Source: Planctomycetaceae bacterium
GTDB taxonomy: Bacteria; Planctomycetota; Planctomycetia; Pirellulales; Pirellulaceae
Direction of reading: 5' to 3'
Length of the DNA: 5,142 bases
Assembly (NCBI GenBank): GCA_003506095.1
Contig: DNWZ01000591.1
Span: 1-5,142, forward strand
This document shows positions 1 through 5,142 of this stretch, piece after piece; position 1 is the stretch's first letter, and each line of letters begins with the position of its first letter. The notes beneath the pieces were generated by a model that ran no database searches, had not been told where the DNA came from, and was given only the letters and a program-made list of their open reading frames with translations. The translations under genes were made by a program, and so were the position numbers.

Positions 1-794
1 ATCAACATCATCAGGATGGCACCGACACGTGCGTCGATCAATCCGCTTGATAACTCTCGCTCCGTCCACCCTTTTTGACGCACCAAGTAGGCCTGGTAAT
101 AAGCTCCTGAAATCACCAGCGTCGTGCCGATCATGCCTAGCAGTGACAGATCAATGGGTGATTCCCCCACACCACCGCCCCACAGCAGATGGATCGGTGG
201 CACCAAACCTTTTAACAATTCCAAAATATCAGGTCGAGCAAAAGCGAGGTTGATTGCAAAACTGACCAGCATCACGCCGACAAACACGGCCATCAACCGT
301 TCGAGCGCCTTGTATAAGTTTTCAAACACAAACAAAAAAGAAATTGCCAGAATATTGAACAGAATCACCAAGTGCCACATCTGCAAGCCAGGCACTTTGG
401 ATATCCCGGTTTCAAACTCCGCCATCGCAGCGTAGATGCCAAGATTGTTTCCAAACTGGAACGCCGCAGCCATGAAGAACACACATGAACTTAAGAACAC
501 GGCTAGCCATCGCCCGAGGTGTTTCGTGATCAGCGAGCCATTGGACGCACCAGCAGTCGCACCGATGCGTGCCGACATTGTCATGAAGGTCAACATCAGA
601 ATGACCGAAAAAATGACGACCCAAAGCATCGAGTAACCATACTTCGCGCCGACTTGCGAACTGGTTGTGATACTGCCCGGGCCGATCACAACACACGCTG
701 TGATCATGCCGGGTCCAATCCGGTGATACCAACGCACTTGCGTTACAGCGTCTGTGGTTGATGTACCCATCGTCGTAGCGGAGGCGTCTGTCAT
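1..794 (-). CDS. Divergent Nramp (SLC11)-family membrane transporter, N-terminal 264 residues (runs off left edge)
   Basis: Integral inner-membrane protein of the Nramp/SLC11 fold. The frame is open to the window edge, so the C-terminal part (the family is usually 400-450 residues or more) is missing. An in-frame TGA lies 11 codons upstream, with no ATG, GTG or TTG between it and the chosen ATG; Met9 is an alternative start. No Shine-Dalgarno is visible. Residues 26-60 (IGPGMIT, GPGSITTSSQVGAKYGY, LLW-like SMLW) match Nramp TM1 and the start of TM2. Hydrophobic segments follow near 53-76, 95-122, 139-158 and 164-187. Residues 219-243 (LGMIGTT, YYQAYLV, QKGW) match TM6, and GLIDARVGAI matches the start of TM7. 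The family usually takes up Mn, Fe or other divalent metals with protons. Here the TM1 motif DPGN reads GPGS (residues 38-41), and the TM6 MPH/APW position reads V-I-S (227-229), so the usual metal ligands are absent and the substrate is unknown. The sulfatase gene ends 63 bases upstream on the same strand. Confidence 0.85.
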   Translation of the reverse strand, partial: MTDASATTMGTSTTDAVTQVRWYHRIGPGMITACVVIGPGSITTSSQVGAKYGYSMLWVVIFSVILMLTFMTMSARIGATAGASNGSLITKHLGRWLAVFLSSCVFFMAAAFQFGNNLGIYAAMAEFETGISKVPGLQMWHLVILFNILAISFLFVFENLYKALERLMAVFVGVMLVSFAINLAFARPDILELLKGLVPPIHLLWGGGVGESPIDLSLLGMIGTTLVISGAYYQAYLVRQKGWTERELSSGLIDARVGAILMML

Positions 795-857
795 GAAAAT
801 GTGTAGGGATAGGGTGAGTGTGAATCAAAATGGGATGAATCGATCGGGCTTTCGATT

Positions 858-2447
858 TCAAATTTTGCCATCGATCAGAGCGATCGGAAACAAGTCCGAA
901 CGTCGATGTTCTTTCGACATCCTTGCTTCCAGCTTTTCAACAATCGCGGGGTTCTGGTCGGCAACGTCGGCGGTCTCTGCAGGATCCGCCTGAAGATCAT
1001 ACAACTCTGTTTTGATCGGCTTGGCATTCGCACGATCTTTCGGCCTGGGATGCAGGCCGGTGCGAATCGCCTTCCAGTTTCCGACACGGATCGATTGCTG
1101 GCCGCCATAGCCGGGAAACTCGCGGTAGAGCGATTCGCGTGGCGGTTGCGATTGCCCCAGCAATGTCGGCAACAAACTGATGCCATCGATATCACTCGGT
1201 ATCGTCGCGCCGGTCAAGGAACCGCCTTTTGAAGCAATTTCAGCGAAAGTCGGTAACCAATCTTCAAAGCCCGAAACGCGATCAGACGTCGTTCCACTGT
1301 CGATTTTTCCTTTCCAACGAACAATGGTCGGAACACGGATCCCGCCCTCGTAAAGCATTCCCTTGCCGTCGCGCAAGCCACCGTTGGAATTGAAAAAATC
1401 GCCATCCGATCCTGCCAAGCCTTGCAGCATCCCCTGCAGCGGACCGTTGTCGCTGCTGAATACAAAGACAGTATTCTCATCCAAGCCGAGTTGCTGCACC
1501 AACTGCATCGCGCGGCCGATTTCACCATCCATGCGAGTGATCATCGCGGCATACGCAGATTGCGGTTTATAGTGCGGAATGTAACCCTTGCCGCCCTTAT
1601 AAGGCTGGTCTGGAAATTGACCTTTATACTCCGCCAACGAATCGTCTGGAACTTGCAATGCGACGTGCGGAACCGTTGTTGGCCAGTACAAAAAAAATGG
1701 CTGCTCCGCGTTATCGCGAATAAAGTCCAATGCTTGCTCGGCGATCAAGTCGGCGGAATAGGCTTCGCCACGGAAACGACGATAACTGGTCGGATCATTC
1801 GGGTCTTCATCATCACGGAATGTATCGTGCGCGGAAAAAGCATGATTGTTGAGCGCGACGGTTTTATCATTGTCCCATAAGTACGTCGGATAAAAATTAT
1901 GTGCGACGGACTGGCAATTGTATCCGAACCAACGATCGAACCCTTGCTTGAGAGGCTCGCCCGTACTACCTGGTCCGCCAAGTCCCCACTTTCCGAAACC
2001 ACCACAGGTGTATCCGCGAGACTTCAAATGCGAAGCAATCGTCACCGAATCGGCGGCGATCGGATGTTGCCCCTCGGTTTCAGGACGTCCATCGACAAAC
2101 TTTTTTGAGGCTAGTCCGCGGTTATCTCTCACTTGAGCGTGCCCAGGGTGATAACCCGTCATCAATACGCAACGTGATGGCGCACAAACCGCATTGCCCG
2201 AGTAATGGTTCGTCAACCGCATCCCCTGGGCAGCCAATGTATCCAGATTCGGAGTGCGGATTTTCACTTGGCCAAAACTGCCCAGGTCGCCATAGCCAAG
2301 ATCGTCGGCCAAAATGAAGATGATGTTTGGCGGTCGCGTATCCGTCGCATTGCGTTTGGTCGCAGGGGCATCTGCGGCAATCGCAGCGCTGGAATCGAAA
2401 CCCGTCGCCAGCAGACTGGCAAAGCCGATCAGCATCACGCGTCGCAT
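858..2447 (-). CDS. Secreted type I (formylglycine-dependent) sulfatase, arylsulfatase A-like
   Basis: Hydrolyses sulfate esters outside the cytoplasm; the substrate (sulfated glycan or aryl ester) cannot be read from sequence. The reading frame opens at 2612, but the 55 extra residues look non-coding, and the Met at 2447 starts a signal peptide (MRRVMLIGFASLLATGF, likely cut after AIA near residue 24). This gives 529 residues, normal for the family. In this numbering: metal ligands D48-D49 in LADDLGYGD; the sulfatase signature CAPSRCVLMTG with C88, to be converted to formylglycine, and R92; K153 in GKWGLGG; H183 in AHNFYPTYLW; H261 in TVPHVALQ; D333-N334 in SSDNG; and K362 in GKGMLYEGGIRVP. 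The C-terminal part has the usual small domain (LYDLQADPAET). The residue after GKW is Gly where arylsulfatase A has a His. No sulfatase-maturating enzyme lies in the window. The signature is the standard CxPSR form. No Shine-Dalgarno is visible. Confidence 0.93.
   Translation of the reverse strand: MRRVMLIGFASLLATGFDSSAAIAADAPATKRNATDTRPPNIIFILADDLGYGDLGSFGQVKIRTPNLDTLAAQGMRLTNHYSGNAVCAPSRCVLMTGYHPGHAQVRDNRGLASKKFVDGRPETEGQHPIAADSVTIASHLKSRGYTCGGFGKWGLGGPGSTGEPLKQGFDRWFGYNCQSVAHNFYPTYLWDNDKTVALNNHAFSAHDTFRDDEDPNDPTSYRRFRGEAYSADLIAEQALDFIRDNAEQPFFLYWPTTVPHVALQVPDDSLAEYKGQFPDQPYKGGKGYIPHYKPQSAYAAMITRMDGEIGRAMQLVQQLGLDENTVFVFSSDNGPLQGMLQGLAGSDGDFFNSNGGLRDGKGMLYEGGIRVPTIVRWKGKIDSGTTSDRVSGFEDWLPTFAEIASKGGSLTGATIPSDIDGISLLPTLLGQSQPPRESLYREFPGYGGQQSIRVGNWKAIRTGLHPRPKDRANAKPIKTELYDLQADPAETADVADQNPAIVEKLEARMSKEHRRSDLFPIALIDGKI
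2184..2186 (-). other. Codon for the catalytic Cys of the sulfatase (formylglycine site)
   Basis: TGT encodes residue 88 of the preferred sulfatase product and is the first position of CAPSRCVLMTG. In type I sulfatases this Cys is oxidised after translation to C-alpha-formylglycine, which attacks the sulfate ester. The assignment follows from the intact C-x-P-S-R-x-x-x-M-T-G signature. Confidence 0.9.
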
Positions 2448-2682
2448 CCATGGCGGCGATGACTTCGGCTGTGGGTGGGATAGCAGTTGGCAGTAGCTGG
2501 AATCCACGGCTGGCGCCTCGTGAAATCGAAGGAAGGGCGGGCAGGAACGACATTTGCGATCGCGATTGTCGCCATTGAACGCTTCATCGTGGCCCGAACT
2601 GCTCTGCGACACAAGTCTTGGCTCGCATCATTGCCGCAAAGTAACGTTGTCGCGATCCAGTGGAGCCTTATCCTCCCGCAAC
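2448..2682. other. Non-coding gap between the glycosylase gene and the sulfatase gene
   Basis: This is 235 bases if the sulfatase starts at 2447. It would hold the end of the glycosylase transcript and any sulfatase promoter or leader. The sulfatase frame stays open back to an ATG at 2612, but that translation (Ser-, Cys- and Arg-rich, with no hydrophobic segment before the signal peptide) does not look like protein. I could not identify a convincing promoter or terminator here. Confidence 0.6.
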
Positions 2683-3468
2683 TTACGCTTGGCAGTGGTG
2701 ACAGACGTACAACTTGCGCGCCGCCATCTTTACAACCGCGACCGGGCCGGCACAGCGCATACAGGTTGTCTTGCCGTAAATCCTCAACCGCTGGTGCTTG
2801 TCCAATTTTTCAAGAGGTTTTCCCGCTTCTTTCGCCGTCACCGCAATGATCTGGTCGTGCTTGACGCCGGTTCGCAACATTCGCACCAACACTCGCCACA
2901 GCCGATCGAACGACTTGCGATCGAGATCGCAACCGCGAGTCTCAGGATTCATCCCGATTTCAAACAATGCCTCGGCGCGAAAGATGTTTCCAATTCCTGC
3001 AATCACCACCTGATCCAATAACAACGCCCCAATCGGCTGTTTACTTGACGCGACATTCTGCCAGACATCCGCAGCCAACCCGCCCGCTAGAGGATCAGGC
3101 CCCAGTCTTGCCAGTACTTGATCGCGATCCACTGTGTCGATCACTCGACACTGCGTCGGCCCGTTCAAATCGAGTGTCGCTTTGTCGTTGACGATTCGCA
3201 TTCGCACTAGCCCGCGAGCCGGTGGCGAGGGGACTGGTCCCAAGCGAAACGATCCGTAGCGTCCCAAATGGACATGAACAAACAGATCGTTTTCAAATTG
3301 ATAAAACAAATGTTTTCCCGCCGCCACAACGTTCGCCAGCACTTGGCGATCGACTTTCATAGCATCAGAAGAAAATCTCCCCTGAGGGCTGGAAACATGT
3401 ACCTTGCAACCACAAAACAATGCGGAATGGTCGATCGCGAAGCGATGGGTCTTATGGCCTTCGGGCAT
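2683..3468 (-). CDS. Fpg/Nei-family DNA glycosylase/AP lyase (MPEGH subfamily)
   Basis: Cytoplasmic base-excision repair enzyme. The family removes oxidised bases and cleaves the strand at the abasic site, using the N-terminal proline as Schiff-base nucleophile. The frame extends to an ATG at 3489, but catalysis requires Pro exposed after Met removal, so the start is the ATG at 3468 (MPEGHKTHR). The 261 residues match the usual 260-290. In this numbering: Pro2 and Glu3 catalytic; K52 in GKHLFYQF, the conserved lysine; VHVHLGRYGSFRLG in the beta-sandwich domain; LGPDPL leading into the helix-two-turn-helix domain, with PIGALLLDQ and GIGNIFRAEALF (N161); and a C-terminal zinc finger with C236, C239, C256 and C259, plus R251 in ARKLYVC. 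All key residues are present. PEGH rather than PELP, and the VHVHLG block, resemble actinobacterial Nei-like enzymes more than MutM, so 8-oxoguanine may not be the main substrate. No Shine-Dalgarno is seen. Confidence 0.93.
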   Translation of the reverse strand: MPEGHKTHRFAIDHSALFCGCKVHVSSPQGRFSSDAMKVDRQVLANVVAAGKHLFYQFENDLFVHVHLGRYGSFRLGPVPSPPARGLVRMRIVNDKATLDLNGPTQCRVIDTVDRDQVLARLGPDPLAGGLAADVWQNVASSKQPIGALLLDQVVIAGIGNIFRAEALFEIGMNPETRGCDLDRKSFDRLWRVLVRMLRTGVKHDQIIAVTAKEAGKPLEKLDKHQRLRIYGKTTCMRCAGPVAVVKMAARKLYVCHHCQA

Positions 3469-3791
3469 ACGTGGATCAATTTCATTCAAGGGAATCTTGT
3501 TCTATGAATCGCTTGACAGGAACCGATTCTTTGAAGCGTCGTTAACACGCCAGTCGCACACCTACACGGCCTAATTCAGGGGGCGGTGCACTGTAATAAA
3601 CCACCGCTTTGGCCGAATTGACCGCAAAAATACCAAGACCGCTCTGCGGACAACAAATCATAACCTGACGTGACGTGTCAGAGGACGGACGCCAACTTTG
3701 GCGCAGCGATTGCTTGAGCCATTACCTTCAAACGGTGCCTAAATCGTCGGCATCGGTCCAGAAAATCTCCTCACACGTTCAGAGCATTGAA
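3469..3791. other. Divergent intergenic region between the glycosylase gene and the secreted-protein gene
   Basis: These 323 bases lie between two genes that point away from each other, so promoters for both should be here. I see no credible gene. A TTGACA lies at 3513-3518 on the plus strand, but no TATAAT-like box sits at 16-18 bases from it. A TGTAATAA stretch at 3592-3599 could be a -10 element but lacks a -35 partner. Small inverted repeats are present: GAATCG/CGATTC (3506-3511 and 3524-3529), GCGGTG/CACCGC (3583-3588 and 3602-3607), and CTGAC/GTCAG (3665-3681, listed separately). The frame of the secreted protein is open back to an ATG at 3675, but those 39 residues have no protein-like character and would bury the signal peptide. 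Confidence 0.6.
3665..3681. promoter_or_regulatory. Short interrupted palindrome, possible operator
   Basis: The sequence CTGACGTGACGTGTCAG has perfect 5-base arms (CTGAC and GTCAG) around 7 bases, and the core ACGTGACGT is itself nearly symmetrical. It lies 110 bases before the start of the secreted-protein gene and 196 bases before the glycosylase start. The form fits a dimeric regulator's site, but an arm of five bases can occur by chance and no promoter anchors it. Confidence 0.2.
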
Positions 3792-4493
3792 ATGAAAAGA
3801 CTGATGTCAATCACAGCCGTATTAGCGGCCGTTACGTGCCACAGCGCCTATGGGCAATTGGATGGGATCGAGGGTGCGGCCCAGAGCGCCGCCAAACAAG
3901 CCGGATTGGCGGCAGACGCAGCCGCCAGTCAAGTTCAGTTGCAAGCCAGCGGCAATTTCCAAACGGGAGCAACCGCCAACGTGCAAGCGGATAGAGGTGC
4001 CCACCAAAGTGGTTATCGTGGCAACAGTTCTGGCCAGAACCAGCACGGGCAATTTGCACCAGGCCAAATGCAGATGACCGCTCACACCAGGCCCGTTTAT
4101 TTGCTGCGCTACGATCACACCGGTCGAGAATATATCTGCGTGCAGGGACGGCGAATCTACTTTGATGACCAACCACCGATGGTTAAAGATCAACGCAGTG
4201 ATGATTTTTATGAATCGAGTCGTCAGAATTTAGATACAACTGATTCCGAAGATCAGCGCCCGCCCGGTGCAACTCAATCCGACAGCGACAACGGCAAAGC
4301 AGCCACGGAGCCACTACCCGCAACATCGCCAGACGCGCCGAATTCGTCGGCAAATACAACGGATGCAGAGAGCTCGTCAGATAAGGACGAAAATAATGAC
4401 GGCGAGGAATCTCAACAGTCGGATGATGATTCAGAAAACAAGCCGGATTCCGACAACGATGAGGGTGACGCGAACGAATCGGATGAAGCCTAA
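3792..4493 (+). CDS. Secreted protein of unknown function with a highly acidic, disordered C-terminal tail
   Basis: I do not recognise this 233-residue protein. The frame is open from 3675, but Met at 3792 begins a classical signal peptide (MKRLMSITAVLAAVTCHSAYG, cut probably after residue 21), so the mature protein is probably exported. Residues 23-50 are Ala-rich and probably helical (GAAQSAAKQAGLAADAAASQ). Residues 52-98 are rich in Gly, Gln and Asn. A short conserved-looking core follows at 99-126, with TRPVYLLRYD, GREYICVQG and RRIYFDD, which could form a few beta strands. From about residue 148 to the end it is low complexity (Asp, Glu, Ser, Asn, Pro); in the last 43 residues about 20 are Asp or Glu and only two are Lys. 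Such tails can bind calcium or cationic surfaces, but that is inference. The mature protein has one Cys (116). It stands alone on the plus strand with no operon partner. No Shine-Dalgarno is visible. Confidence 0.8.
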   Translation: MKRLMSITAVLAAVTCHSAYGQLDGIEGAAQSAAKQAGLAADAAASQVQLQASGNFQTGATANVQADRGAHQSGYRGNSSGQNQHGQFAPGQMQMTAHTRPVYLLRYDHTGREYICVQGRRIYFDDQPPMVKDQRSDDFYESSRQNLDTTDSEDQRPPGATQSDSDNGKAATEPLPATSPDAPNSSANTTDAESSSDKDENNDGEESQQSDDDSENKPDSDNDEGDANESDEA

Positions 4494-4503
4494 AGACTTT
4501 TCA

Positions 4504-4520
4504 GAGGTGCGTTCCACCTC
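4504..4520 (+). terminator. Small hairpin just after the secreted-protein gene, possible transcript end
   Basis: GAGGTG pairs perfectly with CACCTC across the 5-base loop CGTTC, beginning 11 bases after the stop codon. The position suits a terminator or a 3'-end stabilising stem. The stem is only six pairs and is followed by GTTAAGAACTT rather than a T run, so the call is weak. Confidence 0.3.
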
Positions 4521-4610
4521 GTTAAGAACTTAGAACCAATAGCTGCGTTCCGAAGTTGTCTCGGTCGGGCGATGATCATCACCGGAACCGAAACGCATCA
4601 CCCCATTTCA

Positions 4611-4777
4611 TCGTCCGCCCGCCGGAGGCGGGCGGACCCAATCCTGAGACTGGCGTCCCAGGCTACAACCTTTCGCCACTCCGCGGCTTTCCGGACAAAC
4701 CGCTGGGTTCAAGCGAGCAAAATTGCTTGAGTAAAAGGAGGGTAGCGACTTCGCTCCGGCGGGTCGGTTAAACTGAC
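4611..4777. repeat. Candidate dispersed intergenic repeat element
   Basis: This block packs several inverted repeats into about 165 bases: the perfect 11-bp GC stem at 4613-4637, TCAAGC/GCTTGA at 4709-4730 (with an alternative inner AGCAA/TTGCT), AGCGA/TCGCT at 4744-4755, and a loose palindrome, GTCGGTTAAACTGAC, at 4763-4777. It sits between converging genes, a common place for REP-like elements. It carries an open frame that does not look like protein. Only one copy is in this window, so calling it a repeat family is inference; the limits given are those of the inverted repeats. Confidence 0.35.
4613..4637. repeat. Perfect GC-rich inverted repeat (11-bp arms, 3-base loop)
   Basis: GTCCGCCCGCC at 4613-4623 is the exact reverse complement of GGCGGGCGGAC at 4627-4637, with GGA between them. 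As RNA from either strand it would form a very stable hairpin. It has no adjacent T run, so a rho-independent terminator is not supported, though it could act as a bidirectional pause, a 3'-end stabiliser or part of a REP-type repeat. Confidence 0.8.
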
Positions 4778-4868
4778 ACGATCAGCCCAGCGACCATTCG
4801 CCGAACACCGCATCGCGCCCGCCCCGCGATTAGACCGGACAGTGTCCCCGCGAAGATTGGACACATAG

Positions 4869-4890
4869 CACTAAGCGACGTCGCCTAGTG
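4869..4890 (-). other. Near-perfect palindrome over the recG stop codon
   Basis: The 22 bases have arms CACTA/TAGTG around the perfect 10-base core GCGACGTCGC, with one mismatch (4874 against 4885). In the recG transcript that mismatch becomes a G-U pair, giving an unbroken stem of nine pairs with an ACGU loop. It covers the last codons (LGDVA) and the TAG stop. No T run follows, so it is not a standard terminator. Confidence 0.5.
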
Positions 4891-5142
4891 ACAGCACGTC
4901 GCCATAGCGTCGGATCACCTGTGACTTAAGTTTGGCCATTGCCGGTGCGGACATGTCTGGGTCGGCGTCGATCATTTCTTGGGCCAATTCTCGCGCGACC
5001 GTTAAGATCGCTTCGTCGCGGGTAAGATCCGCGATCATCATCGGTGGCATCCCGCTTTGTCGTCTGCCCATCAAATCGCCGGGACCGCGCAGTCGAAAGT
5101 CCGCTTCGGCGATTTCGAAACCGTCATTGGTTTCGGCGAACG
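4871..5142 (-). CDS. recG: ATP-dependent DNA helicase RecG, C-terminal 89 residues (enters from right edge)
   Basis: Cytoplasmic superfamily 2 helicase that regresses stalled replication forks and processes recombination branches. Only the C-terminal end is in the window (full RecG is about 700 residues), and the frame is open to the edge. The visible part begins FAETNDGFEIAEADFRLRGP and continues GDLMGRRQSGMPPMMIADL. This is the highly conserved RecG block (TNDGFEIAEADLRLRGPGD followed by a GTRQSG-like stretch) after helicase motif VI. The tail (RDEAILTVARELAQEMI, then a basic RRYGDVLSLGDVA end) is the usual helical C-terminus, which ends in TAG at 4871-4873. An internal Met (position 5074) is not a start. 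The gene converges on the secreted-protein gene; a palindrome overlaps its stop codon. Confidence 0.95.
   Translation of the reverse strand, partial: FAETNDGFEIAEADFRLRGPGDLMGRRQSGMPPMMIADLTRDEAILTVARELAQEMIDADPDMSAPAMAKLKSQVIRRYGDVLSLGDVA

Larger units (their letters stand above)
4494..4870. other. Convergent intergenic region rich in inverted repeats
   Basis: These 377 bases separate the ends of the secreted-protein gene (plus) and recG (minus), so both transcripts should end here. An open frame at 4556-4771 (71 codons) has a Pro/Arg/Ser-rich translation, runs straight through the GC hairpin at 4613-4637 and has no ribosome binding site, so I do not call it a gene. Inverted repeats lie at 4504-4520, 4613-4637, 4709-4730, 4744-4755 and 4837-4847. 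None is followed by a run of T on either strand, so none is a textbook intrinsic terminator. Confidence 0.7.

Noticed and set aside
412..861. 149-codon minus-strand frame overlapping the transporter
   Set aside because: It lies in another frame of the same strand as the Nramp-like gene, whose motifs are clear; its His/Arg/Cys-rich translation is a shadow.
2554..2561. GCGATCGC octamer, resembling the cyanobacterial HIP1 repeat
   Set aside because: I noticed a single copy, nothing else suggests a cyanobacterium, and the short GC palindrome is expected by chance.
3513..3518. TTGACA as a -35 promoter box
   Set aside because: No acceptable -10 box lies 16-18 bases downstream, and the site falls in the loop of a small inverted repeat; planctomycete promoters are also poorly predicted by this consensus.
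3675..3791. 39-residue N-terminal extension of the secreted protein
   Set aside because: It would place an unlikely Ser/Gln-rich segment before a clear signal peptide; the Met at 3792 is the better start.
4556..4771. 71-codon open frame on the plus strand
   Set aside because: It reads through the perfect GC hairpin and other inverted repeats, has no ribosome binding site or recognisable domain, and its composition (Arg, Pro, Ser) is typical of chance frames in GC-rich non-coding DNA.
4837..4847. GGACAGTGTCC palindrome and nearby CCCCGCG direct repeats (4822-4828, 4846-4852)
   Set aside because: Short and GC-rich, downstream of recG, with no T run and no gene to regulate; most likely chance.

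Overview
The window looks like ordinary chromosomal DNA from a planctomycete, probably a Rhodopirellula/Pirellula-type bacterium. I infer this from the style of the secreted arylsulfatase, the lack of Shine-Dalgarno sequences before every start, loosely packed genes, and a small secreted orphan protein with a highly acidic tail. No rRNA, tRNA, CRISPR array, insertion sequence or phage gene is visible.

Layout. Three genes run leftward on the minus strand: an Fpg/Nei-family DNA glycosylase (3468 to 2683), a secreted type I sulfatase (2447 to 858) and, 63 bases further on, the first 264 residues of a divergent Nramp-type membrane transporter (794 to the left edge). A 323-base divergent intergenic region (3469-3791) separates the glycosylase from a rightward gene for a 233-residue secreted protein of unknown function (3792-4493). 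A 377-base convergent gap (4494-4870), rich in inverted repeats, follows. The last 89 residues of the RecG helicase then come in from the right edge on the minus strand (5142 to 4871).

How the genes may work together. RecG and the glycosylase both serve DNA repair (fork rescue and oxidised-base excision), but the orphan gene separates them and nothing shows co-regulation. The sulfatase would remove sulfate esters from a substrate outside the cytoplasm. The transporter follows it closely on the same strand, so co-transcription is plausible, but a shared pathway is only a guess.

Start sites. Three starts were moved inward from the longest reading frame. The glycosylase needs Met-Pro-Glu at its N-terminus for catalysis. 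The sulfatase and the secreted orphan each begin best at an internal Met that opens a signal peptide.

Novelty. I do not see a clear new multi-gene system. The best leads are the transporter, whose two metal-binding motifs are both replaced (GPGS for DPGN, and V-I-S at the MPH/APW position), the acidic secreted orphan, and an inverted-repeat-rich intergenic block that may be a dispersed genomic repeat.
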